DNA from: Flaveria trinervia
Taxonomy: Eukaryota > Streptophyta > Magnoliopsida > Asterales > Asteraceae
Direction: 5' to 3'
DNA: 64,000 bases
Assembly: GCA_025506515.1 (NCBI GenBank)
Contig: CM046456.1
Span: forward strand, 10,072,708 to 10,136,707
Position 1 is the stretch's first letter. Each line of letters opens with the position of its first letter. The notes below the pieces were generated by a model. That model did no database searches. It saw nothing but the letters and a program-made list of their open reading frames with translations, and had not been told where the DNA came from. Positions 48,182 through 60,160 of this stretch are shown here, piece by piece. A program made the position numbers and the translations under genes.

Positions 48182-48320
48182 CTGTGTGAGTGACTGAGTG
48201 TGGATTCTGCGACGGCGAGAAGCGGCGGCCGACGGCCGGCGGCGAACGACGGCGACGACGGGAGCGTCGCGGGGTGAACGACGGTGTGGTCTTGTGTAGA
48301 GCACAGGGGGGATTCGCAAA
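48182..48320 (-). other. Probable non-coding first exon of SNAPC3 (5' end approximate)
   Basis: A GC-rich stretch, strongly contrasting with its surroundings and rich in CGCCG words, ends at a good splice donor. It is the kind of sequence expected around a plant transcription start. An ATG in it opens a short Arg-rich upstream ORF. Confidence 0.5.
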
Positions 48321-51300
48321 TGTAGGGGATTTAGGTTTTTTTACCAAAGACGCGGGTAAGAGATCTACATCTCAAATCAACGGTGTTTTCTTTCGTCCAG
48401 TAACGGGGTTTGCTTCTGTAATTGTTTTTCATGTCCAGAATTTCAAACCTAGATAAATATAGGAGTGTGGAACCCATCACTATAAAACATATGTAATTTA
48501 ATGTTTTAGAATTAAAAATAGGTGATGATTTGGAAATGGAGGCGTGTTTGAAACTCGACATATTATTGGAGGAAATACAAGAGTTTTTAGTGTTTGAAAG
48601 TAGACGAGTGAAAAGTTGATGTGACAGCTGATGTGTCACGTTTAGTTTTAAAATAAAGGTTTGTTGTTGTAGATGCTCTAATAGCTATTCTTGTTAGTGT
48701 TGAAATAAGTTGTGATTAAAGAAAACAAAATGTAATCATTATTGTTATCTCTTTTTTAATAACAAACATCAAACATGCGATCATGTTTCGAATAATATGT
48801 GTTATTTTAATTGGATTCAACTATTAGTTTTTTAGTTGGAACCACACTTCAATCGTCATGTAACTTATTGTTTGTAAAAGCCTTTGGCTCAACTCAAAAC
48901 ATTTTACTTAGAGTGTGATTTGAACATACGATAAAGTTAGACTTCATGATCTTCCAATATTTACAAGTCATTGATACCTCATCTTAAATAATTGGTTTAA
49001 GGATTTAAATATTGATCTTTAAGTTTGATACTACATTGTTTAATTTTTATAAGTTTTCTTTTTTTTAAAGTGGTTGTGAATATATAAGAATGAAAAAATA
49101 ATCATAAATAAATATGGTATTATTTAATTAGAAAAAAACAGAAAAAATAATAAATTTTGAATATAATTATGAAAATTACGATAAAAAATGAACATAAATA
49201 CTTTAAGTGGGTTAATTTGATGGGTAAAAGTTTGTGTGGGCTTCCTTAAATATGTTATATATGTTTGAATTTGTCCATGTGGCCATTGGGTATAGTATTG
49301 TTTTCTTAACATCAATTAGTAGATTCTATACAATATAGGGAGTGTTCTAGTAAAGTGTTTTATTTTTTACGTTTCTCATCAAACAAAATTGAGTTTTAGT
49401 TTAATTTTAAAGAGTTGAAGTAAGAATTATGTTTGAGTAAATTAAGAATATATTAAATAGTTAAAAAAATAATTTTGATTGGTTACTATATTTTTTCATA
49501 TGTTATCATTCACAATTTTAGCAGGTCGCTTTGGTGATCTTATATAAAAAATAATTCTATAACGTCACTTGTCCTCATAAGATCTGTTTTCGGTTTACCA
49601 TTTTGCTAGATATGCTTCCACAACCTCCGGTTTATAAAACAATTATTTATATTATAAAATTAGAATCGGTTTATAAAACAATTATTTATATTATAAAATT
49701 AGAATGGAATGAATAGTGATTTTGATCATTAGAACTGTTTGTCTTTTAATCTACCGTAGGTCATCGACGTTGGTTGTTTGACACCGGCCTTCGTTGAAGT
49801 TATTTCTAGAATCATGAGGCGAGATGCATCAACCTTGTGCTTATAATGCTTCCCAAAGTCATTCATTGAGTTTATAAAATATTTATACTCTAGCATCAAT
49901 AATATATTATTTTGATGTGCCTTTAAGAATTAGTATTACTAGTTTAAGCTATGTTATTAACTAAATTTTCATATTTCTTTTTAGTTTCAAGCTTAAATGA
50001 AAACCGAGATCAAAAGGAAGAACAATGAATCATTTGATTATATGATTGACTAGAGATATTATTTTTTTCCTACCAGTTTGTTAAGTAAGAACACCAAATG
50101 CGTCATGTTTGAAGATTAATGAGTTAAACCCAAAAATCATATTAGACACATAAGCTCAAACACGACAAAAACTATCACAGGTTAACACATAACTCCAAAT
50201 GTTAGTATAAACATTGTTAGTGCCAAGTATATAATATTAAAGGTAGCAACCTAGTTTAGTAGCGATGATGAAAAGCTATGGGTAGCAACATACTTGATTC
50301 TGAAAACAAAAATTTTGATAGCATTTATTCATAAGAAATTGGACTTTATTTTTATCTTCTGACAATAGTTACAAACATACAACTAAAAACACAACTACAA
50401 ATACAAATACAAATACAAATATATATTTATAATTACATAAAATATCCAATTACTTAAAGTTATGATATAAACACACAATTTATTAAGTATAAATATATAG
50501 TCAATCTACGAACCCATTAAACTGATCTAACACAACCCTTTTTGCTAAAAGTGTTTGTGGTTTTAACCAACATCTTACCTGAAACTATCAAGACTACATC
50601 AATCATGGTGACATGGACCATGAACACTACTACCCCTAGCCGGCACATTGTGACTTGTGAATCGCCCAAATGTGATGCTAGATGTGAACTCCGATTGAAC
50701 ACCTAGCAAATGTAACACATGTAGAGTTGTACATTTCAGTTTTTCCCCAAAAACCGGTTCACGGCAATATCAACAAGACGAAGATGATCTAATGTAGTTG
50801 CCGTAAATATATTCATCCCACAGTTTTCTCTTCATCATGGTTTATGTTGGACATGCACTCGCATTATATGTTCTTGTTGGAGACAAAAACCTGCGGACTT
50901 CAAGGCTACCGTCTATTCTATTTCTGTTGTTGTGGTAGTAGTATAAAGATCAATGACACAACAGTCCAAAAATTAACATAGCGTCAAGTACGAAATGATG
51001 GTAACACGTTCGTCAAAGCAAACGAAGTCATTAACCATTTATAGCAGAATATACAGAACAAATAGGTAACTTCACAAATTTTGTCAAAGAAATGAAATAC
51101 AGAACAAAACAGAGCACAAAGAAAGTAATTAAAATACAGTGCTCAACTGTTTCTGATTTCATAGCAACACCAATATTCAAGTGATTGGCAGTAGTAGAGC
51201 ATGTATTATCTTATGTTACACCCTCTAAAACCCTACCAACGGTTGATCATCGTGTTCTGTCACGGCCTCTTTTTGTTCTTCCCAACTTGCTTGAGTTGAT

Positions 51301-52493
51301 CATTTGTACTGATATCCGACATTTGAGCTTTTTGCACAAATCTCTTACGCGTACCAACTTGAAAAGGTTTCACCCGCACTTTGGCTGGACCACTGGACAC
51401 ACATGAAGCTGTTAATATGAAAGGATATAATGGGCATCTCAATTGTAACTTATATAGGTGGATTAAACTACTTTTGGATGAAAATATCGTTGTGAAACAC
51501 AATTCATGGAAATTATCAATCTGAATGCAAAACTGTTGATATGAATCATCCAGGTTACTTTCAACAATAAAAGTAAACGCTTATAAAGTCTTTGTTGAGT
51601 CATGGGTGTTTGCATTATACCTGAGAAGTCAAAATAATCAGTCTATTACTAAAGTCCTTTTCTTACAAAATACCAACTCCTGATCATTTTATATTGTTAC
51701 CAACTTAAATATCACAATTTCTAAATACTCAAAGATGTAATTATCTAATTATTACGACTAACTTCAAACAACAGAAGCATTAAACAGAATATTCAACATC
51801 CGATGTTACTACAATTGGTTATTTTATCAGGATCACTTAATATCACACGATCACTTTTGGAGTGCACATCCAAACATCCCCTTAAACCACTAATACATTG
51901 TTAGAGAACCAATACCAATATTTAAATCCTTCTTTCAAAGGGCATAACCAGTTGCTTGTTCGCCTTTGACAAGAAAACTCTTTGGTACTACATACAACTC
52001 CAATTAACTCATCTTGCAAAACATGAATTACCATCTTTACAGTTTACATATGGTATGTTGTTTGACAAATTAGGATCTAGAATCATCTATAAAACACAAG
52101 TCATAGCTCCTTAAATAACAATGGTGTCAACAAGAAACCTTGAAGGACTACATATCTACCAAGTAGAATAATCTCTTTGTTTAATAAAATAATATGAATT
52201 GGTGTTGAAAGAATCAAAGGTGTCAATGATACAAAGGTTCCGTCAAGACTTGGTTCTGAATGAAAAAAAACCATTTGAAAAGCGTTCTAAACGCTGATAA
52301 GTGTTCTAAACACGCAGACTGAATGACAGATGACTATCCCTTTGTGATATGCCAAGGGGGAGTAAACTCCATTGCCCGCCTATTCATGCACATGTAGCGA
52401 TTCATCACTTATTAAGTGTGGGATTCAACATCAAGATCTTCAGTTTATCCCATGAGTATTTCAAAAATAATTAAGAAAACGCAGACTAACACA
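48321..52493. other. Intergenic DNA without an identified gene
   Basis: It is mostly AT-rich. It contains a 39-bp perfect tandem duplication (49628-49666, 49667-49705) and an ACAAAT microsatellite near 50,400. At 51185-51502 there are overlapping ORFs on both strands; the minus one has a basic C-terminus, but no family is recognised and I do not call a gene. Confidence 0.45.
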
Positions 52494-53760
52494 CAGATAT
52501 TTCTATTTATCATGGGGACCAACAATTGGCTTTCTAGTTGACACTTATAACTTTTAAGATTATAAATCAACATTAACTTATTGTAGTCAATGACTAAAAC
52601 CAAAAGTGGTTAAGTGATAGTAACAAAAACAAGAAGACAAATGAGTCACAGTATGGAACAATCACACGCAAAAACAGCATCTAAAACTGTCGCTTTCTAT
52701 CACAGAAACACAAGGTAAACACCAATAAATAACAAAGCCTACATGGTTGATCACCAACCTCCCACATGATCTACAAGTGGAATGTCTAATTTCATATTTT
52801 TTTAAAAAGTTTTAACCACAACTAGATTATCAATCATCAAGTCAATCAACCAGTAACAACATCTAACCAATTGACTTGGCACATATAAGAAAAAAATATG
52901 CACCAAAAATCCCACTCATACAGTAGAGTCCAGAGAGAGTGACATGAGGGCAAACCTTACCTTTATTTCATAGGATAAAGAGGTTCTACTAGAGAGATCT
53001 GGCCTCTAGACACCTTTATTATAAATAAGGAACGTCCAAAAAACATGCAAGAAAAAAACTAGCATTAAAACGGAATCTATTAGTAGCTAGAATTAAAACT
53101 AAAGGCACATCTAAGATTAAGGTCGCCCCTATAACTAAAGGCGTAGAGCCACGCCTAAGACACAACATATGGATATTTTTGTTTATCATTGGGGGGTAAT
53201 AGTTGGTCTTTCCAGTTGACACATATACCTTTTGAAATTATTAATCAATATTACTAATTTATTGTAGTCAATAACTAAAACCAAAAAGCGATACTAAACA
53301 GAAAACAAGAAGACAAATGACTCACACTACATAACAATCACACTCAACAAGAACACCTAAAAATGTAACTTTCTATCACCAAAAACACAAAGGAAAACAC
53401 CAACACATAACATATCCTACATGTTTGATCACCAACCTCCCACAAAATCTACCAGTGATAAGTCTAATTTCACAATTTTCAATTTTTAACCACAACTACT
53501 TCACAAATTACCAAGTCAATCAACCGGTAACAACATTTAACCAATTAACTCCGCACAAATAAGAAACAAACATCCCAACAAAAATCCCACTTGTGCAGTA
53601 CAATCTAAGGATGAAATAAGCGCAAACCTTACCTCTATCTTATCGTATATCTTAAAAACCCTTTTTTAATTAGTATCAAAATGAAATCTATTAGTAGGTA
53701 AAACTAAAACTAAATGCACACCTGGGATTAAAGTCACGCCTATAACTAAAGTCGTAGAGC
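52494..53760. repeat. Diverged tandem duplication, unit about 660 bp
   Basis: The stretch from about 52,494 to 53,160 aligns with 53,161-53,760 throughout. Shared words include TTGTAGTCAAT, GATCACCAACCTCCCAC, AGTCAATCAACC and CAAACCTTACCT. Both copies hold a sequence that on the minus strand would be a splice donor (AG|GTAAGGTTTG). They lie just downstream of the glycosyltransferase gene. No coding content is seen. Confidence 0.65.
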
Positions 53761-53912
53761 CACACCTAATACTAGAAGTAGCTATCATCTTACAACTACG
53801 ACTAAAGCCACGCCTATAACTAAAGACACACAGAAAGTAGTTAACACCAACACCAAACGACTAAATATAAGAAACTAAAGACTTAAATGAGAGGGATTAC
53901 CAGAAGACTCAT

Positions 53913-55092
53913 TCAGTCCCGAAAAATGACTTCATTAGCCATATTCATCAATGGCTGCAAGCAATCCGGCGAAAACTTCCTTGCAAACATATAAGAGTTA
54001 GTATAATTAGACCTCCGGAGCGTGTAAATCAGCTCCGGCGACACCTCTGCTGGATAATACGTATGCGGGTGCCCATCAACACTATCAGTCCAATTCACAC
54101 GAGTCAATGTGTAACCACTACACCCTTTCGGATCCTCCATCGACAACAACGTAGGAAAGTAATGTTCTTCAGGGTAACAAGAGCTCTGCTTCAAACAATG
54201 CAATCGGAATTTCCTCCACAACCGCCGATCACCCACCACCAACAACGAATGCTTTCGTGTTAATGTAAAAAACTGTGAACCCATTCGAAATTGATCGAAT
54301 GGAACCTCAGGAACCATCACATTCTTCCCTCTAGCGTTATACCTATTCAAATGTTGGGATCGTCGGAGATGATTTCGATGAAGCTTTTGTACTTCAATTG
54401 CCTCAATTCAGCAACCTGATGCGACTTGATTTCGAAAAGGGTGTTGTAGAAGTAACTAAAAGAGTGTAACGGGATACAATGCTGTGAGATCAATGTAAAG
54501 AACTGGTTATTAGGGTCGTCAAGAAGCGCGGTGGCGAGAAGGCGGCGAGCGGCGGCGATGAGGGTGGCGGTACCACGGTGAGTCTTCTTAGCGGTGATGA
54601 ATCGATCTTCTGAAAAAACCCCACCAGGGGTTTTGATCTTAGGGTTTACAGTAGGGTCAGCGTGAACATACACAGTGAAGAGATCCCGATTGGATCTATC
54701 GGCGTTAAAGAATCGTTCCCACAAAGGGGAAAAGTGCAAATCGGTGTTCGTGAGGAAAAGGAATGCGATTTTGGGCTTCGAATTAGTGGATCCGATGCGC
54801 GATTTGGGTCTGTTTGCGTGCGATTCACCGGCGGTGGCTCGCCGGAAAAGTGTGAGATCTTCGAGTTCGTCGGGGAAGGAGATGGGCGGCGGCGGCGGCG
54901 GTGGAGGATGTGTGGGGCTAAGTAGAAGAGGGCTGGGAGACAGAGTAACAGAAGGATTGTTGCAGGGATTAATGGCGATGGTGGTGGTGAAGAAGATGAA
55001 GATGATTGTGATGTTGATGGTGATGAAGACGAAGGTGGTGATGAAGACGAAGGTGGTGATGAAGACGAAGGTGGTGATGATGATATCATCAT
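53913..55092 (-). CDS. GT14/DUF266 (BC10-like) glycosyltransferase, single exon, two frame breaks
   Basis: This is a type II membrane protein of the Golgi from the core-2/I-branching GT14 family (Branch domain, rice BRITTLE CULM 10 group), whose plant members act in wall glycan or arabinogalactan synthesis. Seen in order: a Ser/Pro-rich N-terminus with an 18-bp repeat; a membrane anchor (TILLLLCLPALFYLA); then FLFLTNTDLHFSPLWERFF, YVHADP, LISQHCIPLHSF, FIEIISDDP, GSQFFTLTRKHSLLVV, CYPEEHYFPTLLSMEDP and RRSNYTNSYMFARKFSPDC, ending IFRD. The frame breaks at the CGG run (54884-54904), between anchor and catalytic part, and at 54345-54352. Each break fits one missing base: the span (1,180) plus two gives 394 codons, normal for the family. 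I chose the ATG at 55092 because the TATA box at 55245-55254 makes the upstream ATG at 55230 too close to be in the mRNA. Confidence 0.85.
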
Positions 55093-55244
55093 GTTTTGGG
55101 GTGATTTGTGTGGGATTTTGAAGTTGATTTTGGGTTTTAATGGAGAAATGGTGAATATGGTGTGAATGTGTGCATTGTGGTGAGGAGATTGGGGGAGATG
55201 ATGGAGATGAGATCGGTTGAGGAGCACCATCTATGTGATGTTAG

Positions 55245-55254
55245 CCTTTATATA
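55245..55254 (-). promoter_or_regulatory. TATA box of the GT14 gene
   Basis: The minus strand reads TATATAAAGG, a strong TATA box, about 150 bases before the chosen ATG. Confidence 0.6.
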
Positions 55255-55503
55255 TTATAATAAAATTAAAATTAAAATAATATATAGATAGATTAATATA
55301 ACTTATAAATTATAATATTAAAAAGTAAATATAATATTAATAATGTGACTTGTAATATTAATTTTAATAAATGTTGTGTTAATCTTCTTTCTTCTTTTCT
55401 TAATAATAACTAGGGTTGTCCCTTGGTGCACATTTCGGGTGTGATAGATTTGCTAAATCTAGGTTGTAATAGAAACGTGTATTCTTACTCATATTATATT
55501 AAA

Positions 55504-56825
55504 ACTAGTTTTAATAAAACCATGTATTACATGTCTTGAATAAATAAAATATTGATATAATAAATTTATTAATTATATAATGATATTTTAAGATATAATA
55601 TGACTGAAATTATGTATCATAAATTATTATAAATAATAAAATAATGATATTAACTTTTTAAAATTTTAAAAATAAACATTTTATTCTAAAACAAACCGTA
55701 TAAAAATGTTATTTTTATAATTTTTTTTATTACAACTCCCAAATTTGATGATTTTTGTTCTAAAAATTTGACTTATTAAAATATCAATCTATTTAGAAAT
55801 AACCTTAATAAATAAATTTCTTTCTTAATATATAACCTATAATAAAAGAAAGTTTTCTTAAGACACGTGTCATCATTCTAACATATTAAATGACGCGTGT
55901 CATCATTTTAGCATAACAAAAAAATATTTTCCTGCCTCTCTTTCATAATAAATGCCAAAATTATAAAAACAATTAGTTTGACTTTCCTTTTTAACTAAAA
56001 TATGTTAAAATAAAAAAATATTTATATTTGTGTTTATTGTTCTCTCATATTAAATGGTAATTATAGTAAATTAAAAAACAGAACTATTAAGCATTTAAAT
56101 ATAAATGTAGTTATTTTAATAATTTATTAATACATATTAAATATAGAGTAATAATTTCTAATTCATTATGTGTTATAACTTTTAAATATTCATTATATTT
56201 TTATTTCAACAATAACATCTAGAATATAAACTATTTATAAAACTAATAATTTTAATATGTTTTATATATTCCACCCATGTAATGCATGGGCTCTAACCTA
56301 GTTTATTATATATTAAAATGTATTAAAATAATTTTATTAGTAATTAAGGTAATTATTTAATAGAGAGAGATGCGGGAAAAAAATTATGAAATTGATTGTG
56401 GTGTTGACACGAGACACCCTCATTTACCTTTTTATTAGAGTAGTAAGATAAGATAAGATATAGTATGACTGAAATTACGTATCATAAATGATTATAAATA
56501 ATAAATATCAACTTTTTAAATTTTTTAAAAAAATAAACATTTTATTCTAAAACAAACCGTATAAAATGTTATTTTTATAAAAAAATTTATTACAACTCCC
56601 AATTTGATTATTTTTGTTTTTAAAAAACTGGCTTATTAAAATATCAATCTATTTAGAAATAACCTTAATAAATAAATTTCTTTCTTAATTTATTATATAT
56701 TAAAATAATTTTATTAGTAATTAAAGTAATTATTTAATAAGAGAGAGAGGCGGGAAAAAATGGTTAGAATGATTATGATGTTGACACGTGACACACTTAT
56801 TTACTTTTTTATTAGAGTAATAAGA
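55504..56825 (-). mobile_element. Probable non-autonomous Helitron, composite
   Basis: On the minus strand the segment starts TCTTATTACTC (56825, preceded by A) and ends with a hairpin (CATGTAATACATG, 55533-55521), then CTAGT (55508-55504, followed by T). That agrees with Helitron ends and A|T insertion. Inside, 55,590-55,845 is repeated at 56,455-56,695, and 56,320-56,470 at 56,690-56,830. A plus-strand 3' end also occurs (hairpin CCCATGTAATGCATGGG at 56274-56290, CTAGT at 56298-56302). The interval is thus two or more overlapping copies. No RepHel protein is present. Confidence 0.5.
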
Positions 56826-59525
56826 TATCATATTTGTATAGAAAGTCATAACATCCGAAAAAAAACTTATTAAAAGAGTTTTGACAAGGCTATATCACAT
56901 ATTATCAAGCTTAAGGTTGCAAATTGAAATGAGCGTGTCATCATTATAGAGGGTTACGGATGAAAACCAACCATACTTTAGACGTGTCATGCAGAGGTTG
57001 TACCGTAATCGAAGTTCAAATAATAATTAAAAGATATTATTAGCTTAATTATTGGTTTCCATAGAAATTAATGTTTTTTTATTTTTATTATCACCACTTT
57101 ATTATAACATTTTTTACGACAATTATAAATGCATAACCGTTGTAAAATATCATCTGTAAAAACACCAAGCTGTTATATGATAGTTAAGAATCACTATAAA
57201 AAGATCAAACCGTTGTAAATAATAGTTAAGAATTGACGTAAAAAAATAATCTTGAGTCATCTCCATTTCATTTTGCAAATTAAAATACAATATAATATTA
57301 ATAAATCTAATTTATTCACACTTTGCTAGTTATTAACTATATATTATTTATCAACTTTTATATGATTTAAGGGTTGTATATTGTGTTTTATAAGTTGTAT
57401 TTACCGGTTTCTTTCTTCTTGTATTAACTAAAAACTAAAAATAGCAAACCATACAAATCAAGTTTGGTAACTCATGATATTTAAAGTTAAAAAAGTAATT
57501 GGTTTAATAATTAATATAATTTGGATTCCTCATGTCTAATACACAAAAGACAAAGACAAAACCATAATCATTGGCTTTCTTTAAATACCGTGTATGGTAT
57601 TTTTTTAATAAAGGTCAGATCGCTTTTATTGAATGTTAAAAAAAATGCTAATTCTCACATATTGTGTATCAAGATATGAGATGTGAAAAAAATTAGTTGG
57701 TCACATATATTATTGTCACAGTGAAGATGTTGGTAAAGAAACTTGATTTTTCTTTTGACTGTCGTACTTTACATACACAACAGCTATGAATAATAATTTT
57801 TTTGATTTAAACATGACTATAAATGAAAAACTTCACAAAATGAGTTTAATATAAAGTCATCATTCCTAGTTGTCTTAAAAATGTGCACTATGTTTCCTTT
57901 GTGGATCTTTATATTAAGATAATTATTTTGCTGTAATAACTTCATCATTATGATATTATCAATCAAGTCTTATATATGAATCTGATACATGAAATGCATA
58001 GTTATATTAATTTTGTGCCTCAACGAGCACCTAATAACGCATTGTTTAAGTCAAACAACCTTTTGTGATTACTAGTATCAAAGTCAAGTTTTGCATTTTT
58101 ATAGCTCTCAAATCTCTTGAGGTTTTACATTGCTCAAACTCACTTTACTAAGCAGATAGTTTTTTTAGTAGGAATCCGATAAACCAAGTAAAGAAACATT
58201 ATTCTAGATGGGATTATCATACATAGAACTTAAGAAGTTGAAAGTAAAAACAAGCATAATGTGTTTTAAATTTAAAACTTTTAATATGTGCTCTGGACAA
58301 GTTGATAATGTGAATAACAAAAGAACTATATTCTTCCCTGTATATGTATCCATACATATGTATAGGAAACAGAAAGCTCTAAAAATTAGCATCATATTTC
58401 TTATTTTCATTCTTATAATAACTAAATAAAATATCATTATTTTTTCTCATTTTTAGTTATATAATATTTTTATATCTTTATCATTATTGTTTCTCTTTTT
58501 ATTCGCATTCGTTTTAAAAAAAATATTAAAAAAGGTGTGGGGATTAAACAGTGTATTACCAAATATAAATATGAACAATCAAAATTTTTTTTACTTTACT
58601 TATAACCACTCATAACCAATTCATATAATATAGAAAATATATAATAAAAATATAAGAAACAGGATGCGAATACTCTAAGCTAAACAATAAACATAGATTT
58701 GTTAATTCAATCCCAAAATCACATGCCCTAAACAATCCAAATGCTATGTGAGTGAATTCTACATCAAAAGTCCCAAGGAAATCACCCATATTCATTGTGG
58801 TTTGTAGGAAAGTCCAACATAGGCTGAAACGAGTATTCATAACACAAAATAATACCCTAGGCCATGGATTATGATATGAATCTAGCTTTAGGGGCGTTTG
58901 GTTGAAAGAAATAAAATAAAATGGAATGGAATTAAGAAACTAATATAATTTTCAAGTAAAATTATGTTTAAGTGAGAAATGAAATGAAAATTTAAAGTAA
59001 TGTTTCATCTTAAATTCTCTTAGTTGTGGGATTTGATATTGCTTAATCACTCTTGGTCTTATATGACACCTTGAATCGAACCAGACAAAGACTGATACCC
59101 AAATGGAACTACTAGACTTGGTCCTCGGTTCTAGCTTCTCTAGACGAATTTCGTCTGATTAATTTATAACCACTACAATGACAAAACGCCCATACATAAG
59201 TTGTTGATAAGGCAATTAAAGATCACAGCAAAGCTATTTCCAATCTAAAAGCTACACTCACACCTATGATGAAACAATAGAAACAACTAATGAAGCAACA
59301 GGAGCAGATGTGTCAAAGGTGGTCAATAACAACAAATCCTTTGCTTCGGGTAGTATGTTGGGTAAGACGAACGATGGGGATGAAAAATGTGGTAATCACC
59401 AAACGGGGGAAGGCATATTCTAGTTTCCAGGGATCGACGACGAAAACGTAAAGGGTTTTAATTATTATTGTGAGTGTTTCTTCGCTATTGATGAGACCCA
59501 AACAATCTGAAACTCACGTATTTAG
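56826..59525. other. AT-rich intergenic DNA
   Basis: No gene is seen. Overlapping short ORFs at 58,204-58,437 on both strands are chance. Near 58,890 the word GGGGCGTTTGGTTGAAAG, often found at MITE ends, is followed by GGAATGGAATT; no matching second end was found. Confidence 0.45.
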
Positions 59526-59600
59526 TCATACCTTGTGAGGATGAAACTCGTGTCTTACGTAGAGAACCAATTGTCCTACCACTAAGCCACCTTGGAATAT
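59526..59600 (-). repeat. tRNA-derived SINE fragment
   Basis: On the minus strand TGGCTTAGTGG (59589-59579) matches the A box, and a B-box-like CGAGTTTCATCCTC follows about 35 bases on. The tRNA-like head starts near CCAAGGTGGC. No intact tRNA fold or 3' tail is clear. Confidence 0.45.
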
Positions 59601-59654
59601 TCACCAATAAAATAGACTTTTTCTTTAGCTAAAGACTAGCACCGTAACTTTTAT

Positions 59655-60160
59655 TTGAATATTACTAATTACCAATCTAAAATTTCATTAATTGTTATAC
59701 AATCAACATTGAAGGTTGTACTTGCTTTATTTCTTTCTTTTAAATTTTATTTTAAACTTATAGTTTTACATATTTTACTATTTAACACTTATAAATATTC
59801 ACTTTCAACTTTACTTATTTATATTTTTCATCTTTTATAGTCTTTTTCGTTTTATATTGCAGTCTTAGTATTGACAGTTAATACATCGTAACATATGTGT
59901 ATGGTTCAACGTTATAATGCATATTGTTTCCATTTAACAACTTTGTCTCAACGTGTGAGTACTAGATCGACTTAGTTATTGTTTTTAATGTTTTAGGTTT
60001 TGCGTGTGTGTTTCAACGTTTTAACATCTACTTTTCGTTCGAATTTTAAATGCAAGTTCTTCCGATGTTGGTGATCGTTAACGATGGTATGACATTAATG
60101 TTACTTGGCACGGTCTTATGCCCCCTGCAACGCGAAAGACTTGATACTCGTTAAAACTAA
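59655..60160 (+). repeat. Second copy of the dispersed repeat at 30,669
   Basis: It aligns along its length with 30669-31182 in the same orientation, but its end is more decayed (CTGCAACGCGAAAGACTTGA, then CTCGT in place of CTAGT). No gene. Confidence 0.5.

Noticed and set aside
54662..55121. Plus-strand ORFs opposite the GT14 gene
   Set aside because: They are shadows of the GC-rich, Ser/Pro-repeat coding strand.
55230..55230. Upstream ATG as the start of the GT14 protein
   Set aside because: It is only about 15 bases from the TATA box, so it should lie outside the mRNA.
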